48,698 nt of DNA from a virus, in the IMG/VR virus record IMGVR_UViG_3300044535_001635, positions 1 through 48,698 of that record; one strand, given 5' to 3'. Below the pieces are notes generated by a model. The model searched no databases. It was not told where the DNA came from and saw nothing but the letters and a program-made list of their open reading frames with translations. The position numbers and the translations under genes are program-made. Shown in pieces: positions 26,638-34,428 of this stretch; the stretch's first letter is position 1, and each line of letters begins with the position of its first letter.

Positions 26638-28701
26638 ATGGCTAAAATCCAATTCTCACCATTAGTTCTAAATTGTTTTACAACTTGTAGAGTAACTGGT
26701 ATTGTTAATACTGGAACAACAACAGAAACATTAACGTTTATTGATTGTTCTGGAAATACTGTTTCTGAAAGTTTTGAACCACAAGAAAGTGCTATAGTAA
26801 ATTTTTGTTCTTTATTTCCAATAACTGGAAACACAATTAATTTTGAACGTGATGAAGTTGTAAGACCAAACTCAATTTATTTTTTAAGTTCTTGTTGTAT
26901 TGATAACCAATACATAACAATTTTTGCAAATGATGATTATTTGAATCTTGACGATTCTGTGTATTGTGATAGTTATGTTCCATCATCATCTAGTGGTGAA
27001 ACATATGATGGATGTTTTTATGTTTACGATAAAAAATCAATAAAATTTGGTCTACAACCAAATTATTACCCAATTTTTAAAAACCAAATAAGATATAAAG
27101 ATTTAGGTTGTGAAAGTTGTGTTGAAAAAAACCCTTGTGATACAGATTGTTATGAAATATCTTCTTGTGACGGAACAGTACCGACATTTACTAGTGCAAA
27201 TCCAGTTTTCTCTGGATATGTAAATAATTCATTATTAATTACTATAACAGACCCTTTACCAATACCAGAAAAATGCTACGAAGTAAAATATATCGGAGTA
27301 CAAAGTTGTGTTGAAACTTATGGGTTTGAGATTAACCAAGAAGAAGTATGTTCTTGTTCTGTACCAATTACAATAGAACCAAGAAATGAATGTGATGTAT
27401 TAACAATATTTCCAATGGAAGTTGAATGTTTAGTAACACATCCGTCAACTTATAATTCATTTGATGGTGCTGCAACATTAATAATAACTGGTGGAACATC
27501 ACCGTATACGATAATTTGGAGTACTGGAAGTATTACACCATTAATTTACAATCTTAACGCTGGAAATTATAACGCAACTGTTATTGATTTTTATGGTGAT
27601 TTTACAGCCAACACAACTTGTGTTCTAACGGCTGAAACACCAACTACAACAACCACTACAACAACAAAACCAATTCCAGTATATGGTGATTTATGTATGA
27701 CCATTAGAAAAAAAGGTTCTTCAAAATTACAATCTGTGATTTTTGAACAAATACAATTTGAACCATATAATATTACAAATGGAACCCAAAGTTGGTTATC
27801 AGATAATAATATATACTTTATGTATTTTAATACTGGAACGACAAATCAGTGGGTTGTTTCGGGAAGTTCTGTATTTGGTAGTATTATAAATAACAACCCA
27901 ACACCACCACCTTTAATTGGTTGGCAAGGACTTGGTGATCCTAGTATTATAGATATTACGGTAACTACTGGTTCTTGTTTAAGTTACAAAGAAATAACAG
28001 CAAACATAACAAAAAATGATTTAATTTGTGAAACAAAAGGAAGTATAACAATACAAGGTTTTGGAGGTGCTCCACCATATTATTATTCAATAAATAACGG
28101 AACAACATTTAGTACATTATCAACTTTTTCTAACCTAAATGCTGGAAGTTATATTGTTATTGTAAAAGATAGTTTAGGTAATCAATCAACACCTTCTTTA
28201 GTTACTCTAACACAAACAAATCCAGAAAATTTTGTTTTAACACTAACGTTAGATGATGATTTAAATACATTCCAAATACAACCATCTAATAATCTTGCAC
28301 CAAATCAGACTATTACTTTTTCTATTGAACAATATTCTCAACTTAATTACTACCCAGTAAATATTACACCAGTTCCAACATTAGATAATGTGGTTACATT
28401 TAATGGTGGTTTAGGAGATATGGGCGTACCAACAATAACAAATAGTCAACCCGCATTAAATATCAATTGTATAATACCAATACTAATACAAAATCAACAA
28501 ATTAAAGTTTATACAAAACAATTAACAATAAGTGGTGGACAAACAATAACAGGCTCGTATACTGATATTATAAATAACTTACCTGTAGGTTTATGTCGTA
28601 GTGCAAATAGAACGTTTAATTTATATATTGTTGGAAAACCAACGGTTAATAATTGTGAATGTTGTGATGTACAAGTTGTAAACCCAATTAAACCAAATTA
28701 A
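26638..28701 (+). CDS. Cys-rich modular adhesin with SprB-like modules and a poly-Thr linker
   Basis: This is a 687-residue structural protein. Residues 1-90 hold a Cys module (CFTTCRVTG, then FIDCSGNTVSESF and IVNFCS) that recurs in the minus-strand protein encoded at 32515. A Cys-rich region follows (about 155-260). One SprB-like module (GGTSPYTIIWSTGSI, LNAGNYNATVIDFYG) ends in a poly-Thr linker (PTTTTTTTTKPIP, about 335-347). A second SprB-like module (GGAPPYYYSINNG, LNAGSYIVIVKDSLGN) lies near 480-520, and the end carries a CECCDV cluster. The architecture suggests a surface-binding tail appendage. The poly-Thr linker is a plausible O-glycosylation site for the adjacent enzyme. Confidence 0.75.
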   Translation: MAKIQFSPLVLNCFTTCRVTGIVNTGTTTETLTFIDCSGNTVSESFEPQESAIVNFCSLFPITGNTINFERDEVVRPNSIYFLSSCCIDNQYITIFANDDYLNLDDSVYCDSYVPSSSSGETYDGCFYVYDKKSIKFGLQPNYYPIFKNQIRYKDLGCESCVEKNPCDTDCYEISSCDGTVPTFTSANPVFSGYVNNSLLITITDPLPIPEKCYEVKYIGVQSCVETYGFEINQEEVCSCSVPITIEPRNECDVLTIFPMEVECLVTHPSTYNSFDGAATLIITGGTSPYTIIWSTGSITPLIYNLNAGNYNATVIDFYGDFTANTTCVLTAETPTTTTTTTTKPIPVYGDLCMTIRKKGSSKLQSVIFEQIQFEPYNITNGTQSWLSDNNIYFMYFNTGTTNQWVVSGSSVFGSIINNNPTPPPLIGWQGLGDPSIIDITVTTGSCLSYKEITANITKNDLICETKGSITIQGFGGAPPYYYSINNGTTFSTLSTFSNLNAGSYIVIVKDSLGNQSTPSLVTLTQTNPENFVLTLTLDDDLNTFQIQPSNNLAPNQTITFSIEQYSQLNYYPVNITPVPTLDNVVTFNGGLGDMGVPTITNSQPALNINCIIPILIQNQQIKVYTKQLTISGGQTITGSYTDIINNLPVGLCRSANRTFNLYIVGKPTVNNCECCDVQVVNPIKPN
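27637..27669 (+). repeat. ACN microsatellite encoding a poly-Thr linker
   Basis: Eight to nine consecutive Thr codons, mixed ACA/ACT/ACC, encode the linker between two modules of the adhesin at 26638. The same low-complexity DNA occurs in the genes at 28740 and 32515. Confidence 0.75.
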
Positions 28702-28725
28702 AATTTTAAATTTAATTGTTATAAA

Positions 28726-28733
28726 TATTTATA
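28726..28733 (+). promoter_or_regulatory. TATTTATAAAATA motif, candidate late promoter
   Basis: The extended TATTTATAAAATA is identical to that at 4178-4190. It sits six bases before the start codon of the 901-residue gene and is preceded by ATAA, making ATAAATATTTAT, partly self-complementary. Confidence 0.5.
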
Positions 28734-28739
28734 AAATAG

Positions 28740-31445
28740 ATGGCATACATAATTAAAAATACATCAGGTCTAGTAAACACAAGAATTACAGACGTAGGAA
28801 GACAAAAATTATCACAGGGTAATTTCAAAATATCTTATTTCCAAGTTGGAGATAGTGAAGTATCGTATGATAAATTACCCCAAACCTACAACCAATCTAA
28901 TAGTTTTGTGTTAGAACCTGGATTTAACAGTCAAAATACTGTTGGTGTTCCACAATCAAATAGACAGTATGTTAAATATCCTTATTATGCCGATACTAAC
29001 CAAAGAAACACTTATGGTATTCCATTTATGGATTCTGTTATTGACCCTGTTTTTAATAGAGCACCACTGAGAGGATTTTTTGGTGGAATTACAACGGCAT
29101 CTACAATAAATTGGGAAGTTTTAACTGGTAACCAATATGCTTTAAGTGGTAATTATGTTGTTGATATGTCGACATTAGACGGCTCAAATCAAATTACACT
29201 TATTTATTCTGGATGTAATACTCCAAATACGGTAAAACCACAAATTGGTGATATTATAACAATTTTTTATGACGGACAAGCAGATTGTAATTGTCTATGT
29301 ATAAATTTACCAACACCGACACCAACACCTACTGGGACAACTACAACAACATCGACTACAACAACTACAACACTTATACCTTGTTTATCACCAACCCCAA
29401 CACCTACACCGTCAAAGACTCCGTGTTTAACACCAACACCTAGTCCACAATGTCCATTACCTCCACCACCACAATGTTTTATGCCAGTACAAAGTTGTAC
29501 AATTATGTTAACTTACAAAATTGTTGATGTTTGTTTGGATACAATCACAGTTGATAGAAACGTACCAAATTATACTTGTTATCCTGTAAATTGTTATTCT
29601 AGAGCAATTTTATATCCATCTAGTATGACTCAATTATATGATAGTATAACACCTATGCCACATTGGAGTGAACAAGTTATTGATTTTGAATCTATTTGTG
29701 ATACAGACCAATTTGATGTTAAAGTATGGAATATGAACATTCCTTGGACAGAAAACCCAGCAGGGTTGGTACCAAGCCAATTCAAAGACTACACACAATT
29801 CGGTTCAATAGATTATATAGGTAGTAAAGAATATTTTGGTTATAATTCTAGTCTAGGACAAACAGACACAAGTTATACCTTTTATTATAATTCTTTTGGT
29901 GAAATTGTACAAGTAAAACCAGAAGAACAAAAAGCAATTGCAATAATTCATTATACAAATCAAACAATTGATTTCTTTTATGGTGAAAAATTTGCATTAG
30001 AACCATATGACTCAACCAATCCAGATGATACAACTGGACAAGCAAGAAACTTTAAGTTACATATTCCTTGGTTAATGTGGCATAAAAATCCAAATTGTTG
30101 TAATGGTCAAACTTTCTGGGTAGATCCTCCAGGATTTGAAGGTAAAGAATTATTTACACCGTATTATATTCAGTCCACAAAAAATGAAGGAATGAATCAA
30201 CCTGGTATTAGGTATTATCATTTGTGGGACACAAACCCTAATTCGGATGGATTACCAAATAGAATTGGTAAGGTATTTCCAGATAGTAAGTTAGTTATTA
30301 TTGATGATGAAGAAATTATTGCAGCAATGTCGTATAAGTCAAATAGAAACTGGACATTACCGGCACCACAAGTTTCTTTGATAACACCAAATACTTGTGA
30401 TACAACAACATCATCACAAGGTATATTAACTGGTGATTCACAAACTTTATTTGTGACATATAGAATAAATAACACTTTCTGTTTTACAAATTCATTACAT
30501 TGTAATTATTATTCATCGATTAAAGGTAATAATAACGAGTGTAGCCCAGACGTTTCAAAAAATGTTGCGGTAAGATTTGGTGGTGACTTTAATTGTTTAA
30601 TACAACCATATAGTTTACAACCTATTACTACGACAACAACAACTAATCAATTCTGTGGTAGATATCAAATTACAAATACAGAACTTACCGGAAGTACAAA
30701 TGTAATATTTACACCTTGTTGTGATGAAACAAAAACATCACCACTCACATTACCAGGAAATACTGGAACTGTTGTTTGTTCAAGTTCTGGTATCCAATCA
30801 AAAGGTGATTTAATCATTGATCTGGTTGATGATTGTAGTGGATGCACAACAACAACTACAACAATATTTCCAATAACAACAACTACAACTACAAATTATT
30901 TACCAAATTGTTCACCTTGTATTACACCAAACGGTTTCTTTGGTGATGAATTTGAAATTCTTGTTCAAAAAGTACAAACAGGACAAAGACCGAATCCTGC
31001 AATGTGGAAAAAAATAGATTTTACAACACAAATCCAAAATAGTTTTATAGATGGTTTTATTACTCAAAGTTCATTAACTGGAACAACGTTTATTATTTCT
31101 CCAGATAACTACGATTCAGCACCATACTATAACTTAAATGACTACATTAATCTAACACCAGTTGGATATACTGGACAATCATTAAATTTTGGTGATGAGT
31201 ATTATTTCTATGGTGCATTTGAAACAGACATAATGGCCACAATTTATGAAATGAAATATAAGATAAATTTAAGTTCTAGTGAGTTTCAAGTATCAACAAA
31301 TCCATCTTGGACTCAAGGTACAAAATCATACGTAACTGAAATAGCATTACTTGACGATAACAAGGATATTCTTGTAATGTCTAAACTACAATCACCAACG
31401 TTAAGACAGGGTATTCAGCAGTACGTGATTAAGATAGACATCTAA
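28740..31445 (+). CDS. large tail appendage protein with Thr/Pro-rich linkers
   Basis: This 901-residue structural protein opens with a globular region (AYIIKNTSGLVNTRITDVG RQKL) typical of a phage attachment domain. At about 185-245 a Cys and Thr/Pro-rich linker appears (PTPTPTPTGTTTTTS, TPTPTPSKTPC). The middle (about 245-560) is a large domain with many Trp and Tyr (NIPWTENPAGLVPSQFKDY). Two further poly-Thr stretches (about 628-634 and 702-720) flank a Cys module (FCGRYQITNTELTGS, FTPCCDE, VVCSSSG). The last about 180 residues are a beta domain ending in QYVIKIDI. It is likely a receptor-binding or decoration protein; linkers suggest flexible, perhaps glycosylated hinges. No family is recognised. 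Confidence 0.75.
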   Translation: MAYIIKNTSGLVNTRITDVGRQKLSQGNFKISYFQVGDSEVSYDKLPQTYNQSNSFVLEPGFNSQNTVGVPQSNRQYVKYPYYADTNQRNTYGIPFMDSVIDPVFNRAPLRGFFGGITTASTINWEVLTGNQYALSGNYVVDMSTLDGSNQITLIYSGCNTPNTVKPQIGDIITIFYDGQADCNCLCINLPTPTPTPTGTTTTTSTTTTTTLIPCLSPTPTPTPSKTPCLTPTPSPQCPLPPPPQCFMPVQSCTIMLTYKIVDVCLDTITVDRNVPNYTCYPVNCYSRAILYPSSMTQLYDSITPMPHWSEQVIDFESICDTDQFDVKVWNMNIPWTENPAGLVPSQFKDYTQFGSIDYIGSKEYFGYNSSLGQTDTSYTFYYNSFGEIVQVKPEEQKAIAIIHYTNQTIDFFYGEKFALEPYDSTNPDDTTGQARNFKLHIPWLMWHKNPNCCNGQTFWVDPPGFEGKELFTPYYIQSTKNEGMNQPGIRYYHLWDTNPNSDGLPNRIGKVFPDSKLVIIDDEEIIAAMSYKSNRNWTLPAPQVSLITPNTCDTTTSSQGILTGDSQTLFVTYRINNTFCFTNSLHCNYYSSIKGNNNECSPDVSKNVAVRFGGDFNCLIQPYSLQPITTTTTTNQFCGRYQITNTELTGSTNVIFTPCCDETKTSPLTLPGNTGTVVCSSSGIQSKGDLIIDLVDDCSGCTTTTTTIFPITTTTTTNYLPNCSPCITPNGFFGDEFEILVQKVQTGQRPNPAMWKKIDFTTQIQNSFIDGFITQSSLTGTTFIISPDNYDSAPYYNLNDYINLTPVGYTGQSLNFGDEYYFYGAFETDIMATIYEMKYKINLSSSEFQVSTNPSWTQGTKSYVTEIALLDDNKDILVMSKLQSPTLRQGIQQYVIKIDI
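29337..29373 (+). repeat. ACN microsatellite encoding a poly-Thr linker
   Basis: A run of Thr codons with one Ser (TCG) encodes the TTTTTSTTTTTT hinge, flanked by ACACC-rich Thr-Pro codons from about 29310 to 29435. Related runs lie at about 30625-30650 and 30845-30897 in the same gene. Confidence 0.7.
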
Positions 31446-31471
31446 TTATTTAGTTTTATACCTTTTAAGTT

Positions 31472-31493
31472 ATAATCTTAATAAAAAGATTAT
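31472..31493 (+). promoter_or_regulatory. hairpin directly before the resolvase start codon
   Basis: ATAATCTT (31472-31479) and AAGATTAT (31486-31493) form an 8 bp stem with a six-base loop that ends one base before the ATG at 31495. No T tract follows, so it is not a classic terminator; it could limit ribosome access or form part of an operator. Confidence 0.45.
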
Positions 31494-31494
31494 T

Positions 31495-32103
31495 ATGGGA
31501 AAACAAATTAAAAATTCACCAAAAGTCCTTGGTTTAGATATATCAACCAAAACAATTGGGTGGGCTTTATTTGAAGTCCAAAGTCAAGAATTATTGGAGT
31601 TAACACACATTTCACCAAGACCAAAGATGGTTAAAGGTGATGATGATAAGTTAAAAGAGTTAATTTTAAAATCAGAAATTTTTGCTGAAAAATTAAAACA
31701 ATATGTTAATTTGGGAATTGTTAAAGTAATAATCGAAGAACCACTACTAAATTCAAATAACGTATATACCATCCAAACCTTATTAAGATTTAATAGTTTT
31801 GTTTTTAAAGAAATATATAATATTTTAGGTATTATTCCAGAATTTGTATCAACATACAACTCAAGGAAATATGCTTGGCCAGAACTAGTACAAGAAAACG
31901 ATAAAGGTAAATTTGTATTATTTGGTGGTCTACCAAAAGACATTGATAAAAAAATGTTAATCTGGGAAAAGGTTGCAAAACGTGAACCACAAATAACTTG
32001 GGGTTATACAAAAAACAATACACTTAAAAAAGAAAATTTTGACCAGACAGATGCGTACACTTGTGTGTTAGGATATATGCGATTAAAAGAAATTTGGAAG
32101 TAA
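31495..32103 (+). CDS. RuvC-like Holliday junction resolvase (RNase H fold)
   Basis: The 202-residue length fits the RuvC/poxvirus-resolvase group. The acidic metal-binding residues of the fold are in place: D15 in VLGLDISTKTIGWALFE, E81/E82 in KVIIEEPLL, and D183/D186 in FDQTDAYTCVLGYM near the end. Such enzymes cut branched DNA arising from recombination-dependent replication so that it can be packaged; in T4 this job belongs to the unrelated endonuclease VII. The gene lies at the end of the late block rather than with the recombination genes gp46/gp47, consistent with late expression for packaging. The stop is the first base of an inverted repeat that reaches the next start codon. Confidence 0.85.
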   Translation: MGKQIKNSPKVLGLDISTKTIGWALFEVQSQELLELTHISPRPKMVKGDDDKLKELILKSEIFAEKLKQYVNLGIVKVIIEEPLLNSNNVYTIQTLLRFNSFVFKEIYNILGIIPEFVSTYNSRKYAWPELVQENDKGKFVLFGGLPKDIDKKMLIWEKVAKREPQITWGYTKNNTLKKENFDQTDAYTCVLGYMRLKEIWK

Positions 32104-32142
32104 CTTTTTTAAATATTGATATATTTATAATAAAAAAAGTTA
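32101..32142 (+). promoter_or_regulatory. 10-bp inverted repeat enclosing a promoter motif and ending at a start codon
   Basis: TAACTTTTTT (32101-32110) is perfectly complementary to AAAAAAGTTA (32133-32142), whose last base is the first base of the ATG at 32142. The loop holds the TATTTATA motif at 32122-32129. Read-through RNA could fold and hide the start, while RNA begun within the loop would lack the left arm and stay open. Confidence 0.5.
32122..32129 (+). promoter_or_regulatory. TATTTATA motif, candidate late promoter
   Basis: ATATTTATAATAAAA precedes the start codon at 32142 by 12 bases, the same spacing class as at 4178 and 23247. It lies in the loop of the inverted repeat 32101-32142. 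Confidence 0.5.
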
Positions 32143-32459
32143 TGAAAAAAATAGTTAGGTTAACAGAAAGAGATTTATCAAGAATAATTAAAAGAACCAT
32201 TTTTGAAATGGAAGATGAAAAAATGGAACAAAGAAGTGCTATGGACTTTGTAAGAAGTTTTTTAGAAGAAAGAGGTGGTACATTGGGTGCAAGAACACCA
32301 GATGAAATTATGTCTGACTTAAAAGAATTAGAATTTGCAATTAGAAGTGAAAGAAATGATATGGATGCTGCAAATCAAAGACCAAACCAAAATTGGGGTC
32401 AAGATAGGGTGGATTCAGAACAAATGACAGAATCAAGATATTTTAGAAGAAGAAGATAA
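32142..32459 (+). CDS. small charged protein with possible capsid-targeting N-terminus
   Basis: This protein has 105 residues from the ATG at 32142. An upstream in-frame start at 32061 would overlap the resolvase gene and place promoter-like sequence inside the protein, so it is rejected. The N-terminus (MKKIVRLTERDLSRIIKR) matches that of the hydrolase-like protein at 4199 in the pattern K-I-x-x-T-E-x-x-L-x-R-I-I-x-R, followed by I-F-E-M, near the (L/I)-x-E rule for T4-type prohead cleavage. The rest is helical and charged and ends in a basic RYFRRRR. A packaged internal head protein binding DNA is a reasonable hypothesis. A strong terminator follows. Confidence 0.7.
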   Translation: MKKIVRLTERDLSRIIKRTIFEMEDEKMEQRSAMDFVRSFLEERGGTLGARTPDEIMSDLKELEFAIRSERNDMDAANQRPNQNWGQDRVDSEQMTESRYFRRRR

Positions 32460-32484
32460 CATCGTTTAAAATATCGATAGTTTT

Positions 32485-32516
32485 AAATATCGTCTTTTTA
32501 GACGATATTTTTTTTT
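32485..32516 (+). terminator. strong intrinsic terminator between convergent genes
   Basis: AAATATCGTCT-TTTT-AGACGATATTT gives an 11 bp perfect stem followed by a run of T on the plus strand. It ends at the stop codon of the minus-strand gene (32515). On the minus strand the stem is followed by TTTAAAACT, so it may also slow transcription from that side. Confidence 0.85.
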
Positions 32517-33585
32517 AACAAATTGTTGCGGAATTACAAAAAGTTTGTGGTGTAACTGGATATACCAATACATTAGAATTAGGTAAAACAGTTGGTGGAG
32601 TACTTGAACATATATTCCTCGTTCCATACCCCGAAACAATACAATTTATAGTATTTCCATCACAATCATAATATTTAAATTCTTGAACAAGAAGTCCATT
32701 ATTTTGTACAATATATTGAATTATTTGGCAACCAACAGTTGTAGTTGTAGTCGTAGTTGGTGCCGCGGTAGTTGTGGTCGTAGTTGTTTGGTCCGGAACA
32801 CACTCTAAACAAGCACCTTGTAATTCGGAACCCAAAGTTTCATTTATTACAACTAAATCGGAACCACTAATATTATCAACTAGACCTGCAAATGTAACAC
32901 AAGTAGAAACACCATTTATTGTTGATTTATAAACCCAATTTTGAATTAAAGTATCACCAGATTCGTTAAACACTAAATCATTTGAAAAATACTCTATACC
33001 CGTTAAACAATCCCTAAATTTCTTACTATTACCACATCTCATATATTCATCAAATGTATTAAATGTCACAATACCATCAAAATTACAAGGTCTTTCTATT
33101 TCTGTTGTAGTTGTGGTTGTAACTGGAATTGTTGTCGTTGTAGTTGTATAAGCAGTTATTGAAGCATTTACCGACACTCCAGTACAAGGATCAAAAGGAA
33201 GTGTAGTTGTTGTAGTTGTTGTTGGAGCTAACGTAGTCGTTGTAGTTGTTGTTGGGACCAAACAATCAAAAATTGCCTCAAAATTAAAAACATCACAAGG
33301 TGAGGTTGTTGTTGTGGTTGTAATACAAACACCAGTTATAAAAAAACTTTCATCAAAATCTGGACAATCACTACCAATACCAACTGGACCAAACTGTGAA
33401 CAAGAACCACCCAAACTTGTTGATAAACACCATCTGTCTTGAGTTAATGAATAGTAAATAAAAAATGGTACACTATCACCAGTATAAGAAGTAAAACCAT
33501 TATATGTGTTAGTATCTGTGGTATATTGACCATCATAAAGGTTACCACCAGAATCTACACAAAAATTTATTTCAGTACAAGCCAT
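32515..33585 (-). CDS. Thr/Cys-rich modular structural protein on the opposite strand
   Basis: The 356-residue protein consists of short Cys-containing modules joined by poly-Thr hinges (CITTTTTTSPC, PTTTTTTTLAPTTTTTTTLP, DQTTTTTTTAAPTTTTTTTV). The C-terminal module (CQIIQYIVQNNGLLVQEF, YYDCDGNTINC, RNICSS) resembles the N-terminal module of the adhesin at 26638 (FIDCSGNTVSESF, IVNFCS). The N-terminal 85 residues look like a small domain with FFIYYSLTQDRWC. It belongs with the virion appendage proteins although it is transcribed against them. It is encoded downstream of and overlaps by one base (TAATG) the small gene at 33585-33806. Likely decoration or adhesin protein. Confidence 0.75.
   Translation of the reverse strand: MACTEINFCVDSGGNLYDGQYTTDTNTYNGFTSYTGDSVPFFIYYSLTQDRWCLSTSLGGSCSQFGPVGIGSDCPDFDESFFITGVCITTTTTTSPCDVFNFEAIFDCLVPTTTTTTTLAPTTTTTTTLPFDPCTGVSVNASITAYTTTTTTIPVTTTTTTEIERPCNFDGIVTFNTFDEYMRCGNSKKFRDCLTGIEYFSNDLVFNESGDTLIQNWVYKSTINGVSTCVTFAGLVDNISGSDLVVINETLGSELQGACLECVPDQTTTTTTTAAPTTTTTTTVGCQIIQYIVQNNGLLVQEFKYYDCDGNTINCIVSGYGTRNICSSTPPTVLPNSNVLVYPVTPQTFCNSATIC
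32735..33325 (-). repeat. scattered ACN/GTN repeats encoding poly-Thr hinges
   Basis: At least four GTN-rich tracts on the plus strand (about 32735-32790, 33105-33150, 33200-33255, 33303-33322) are Thr-codon runs read on the minus strand. They match the ACN tracts in the plus-strand genes at 26638 and 28740 and could mediate inversion or exchange among these genes. Confidence 0.7.
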
Positions 33586-33806
33586 TATATTATTAGTATT
33601 TCATTTATTTGGCAGTCATTATCATCAATAATTCTTAAATTAACACCTTCAGAGTTCAAAAAAGGAATCGGAACTTCAAAAGTATAAGGTAAGTCACCAG
33701 ATGTTATTGTTGCCGAATACACACAATATGTCTGTCCGGTGTTACATACGTAAACATCAAATGGTGTTTGACCAGAAATATCGTTAATTGTTATGTCTAT
33801 AGGCAT
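33585..33806 (-). CDS. small structural protein, paralogue of the 22938-23234 gene
   Basis: This protein has 73 residues from the minus-strand ATG at 33806. A start at 33830 would add MIIYIYIY, which is simply translated promoter-like TATATTTATAT sequence, and the paralogue begins at the equivalent of 33806. It aligns with the 98-residue protein: ITINDISGQTPF, Cys in VYVCNTGQTYCVY, and LRIIDDNDCQI. It lacks the acidic C-terminal tail of that protein. Its stop overlaps the start of the Thr-rich gene that follows on the same strand, so both form a two-gene unit. Confidence 0.7.
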   Translation of the reverse strand: MPIDITINDISGQTPFDVYVCNTGQTYCVYSATITSGDLPYTFEVPIPFLNSEGVNLRIIDDNDCQINEILII

Positions 33807-33811
33807 ATAGA

Positions 33812-33819
33812 TATAAATA
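33812..33819 (-). promoter_or_regulatory. TATTTATA motif on the minus strand, candidate late promoter
   Basis: Read on the minus strand the sequence is CTATATTTATATCTAT, ending just before the ATG at 33806. It is the same motif as upstream of the plus-strand structural genes, now serving the inverted structural unit, which strengthens the case that the motif is directional with late genes. Confidence 0.5.
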
Positions 33820-33844
33820 TAGATAATCAAAAAATCTTGTGTAG

Positions 33845-33875
33845 TTGTCTAATTAAAATATTTTACTTATCTTTG
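33845..33875 (+). promoter_or_regulatory. Bacteroidetes-type promoter for the replication operon
   Basis: TTG at 33845-33847 and TATCTTTG at 33868-33875 are separated by 20 bases, matching the Bacteroidetes consensus TTTG-N19-21-TAnnTTTG. The predicted start lies about 6 bases downstream, leaving a leader of about 15 bases before the ATG at 33896. It would be read by the host primary sigma factor early in infection. Confidence 0.75.
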
Positions 33876-33895
33876 TAGAATAATATAATTTCAGT

Positions 33896-34420
33896 ATGGG
33901 TATAGACGTAAAAAAATATTTCAATGAGTTCAGAAGAGACCACTATTGGAATGAAAATAAAGAAAAATACCAAAGGTATTTCTACAGAAAACTAATAGAT
34001 TTAAAAAACGCAATAAATTTAAATACGCCAGAAGCTGATTTAAAACTTGATTCATACCGTGGTTTAGGCTATATGGGTATTGGAACACAAGGTGGTCTTA
34101 GTCTTGCAATTAGAACCGAAAAATCTATTGAAAAAAGAGAAAAACTTGGTGACCACGTAATTGGAACTGTGGAAATTGGAAGACATATCCATAAAGAATG
34201 TGAAAAAAATAATTGGGATTATGATTATATGGTTAATACCTGGTTATATGAAAATTTATGGGTTTGGTCCACAATCCAGGTCTCAAAGTGTGAACACAAA
34301 GATGAAAATATTAAAATTGATGCAAATTCAATTGAAGAAAAAAGATTTCTAAAACACTATATCAATGTTTCTGATTTATATGAATCAAAAAGAAACGGAA
34401 AAAAATTAATATTTGATTAA
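33896..34420 (+). CDS. hypothetical protein, first gene of the replication operon
   Basis: This 174-residue protein is the first gene behind the host-type promoter. It is rich in charged and aromatic residues (FNEFRRDHYWNENKEKYQRY; RGLGYMGIGTQGGLSLAIR; MVNTWLYENLWVWSTIQV). A His/Cys set (GRHIHKECEKN, then CEHKDE) could bind a metal, but no known nuclease or zinc-finger pattern is complete. No membrane segment or signal peptide is present. Its promoter-proximal place suggests immediate-early expression, perhaps a host-takeover or replication accessory factor; function unknown. Confidence 0.75.
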   Translation: MGIDVKKYFNEFRRDHYWNENKEKYQRYFYRKLIDLKNAINLNTPEADLKLDSYRGLGYMGIGTQGGLSLAIRTEKSIEKREKLGDHVIGTVEIGRHIHKECEKNNWDYDYMVNTWLYENLWVWSTIQVSKCEHKDENIKIDANSIEEKRFLKHYINVSDLYESKRNGKKLIFD

Positions 34421-34428
34421 GTTAAAAA

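Noticed and set aside
32061-32141. Longer start for the 32142 gene (27 more residues)
   Set aside because: The extension overlaps the resolvase gene and translates the promoter-like region; the start at 32142 gives the tag shared with the 4199 protein.
33807-33830. Longer start for the minus-strand small gene (MIIYIYIY)
   Set aside because: The extra residues are translation of the TATATTTATAT motif, and the paralogue begins at the equivalent of 33806.
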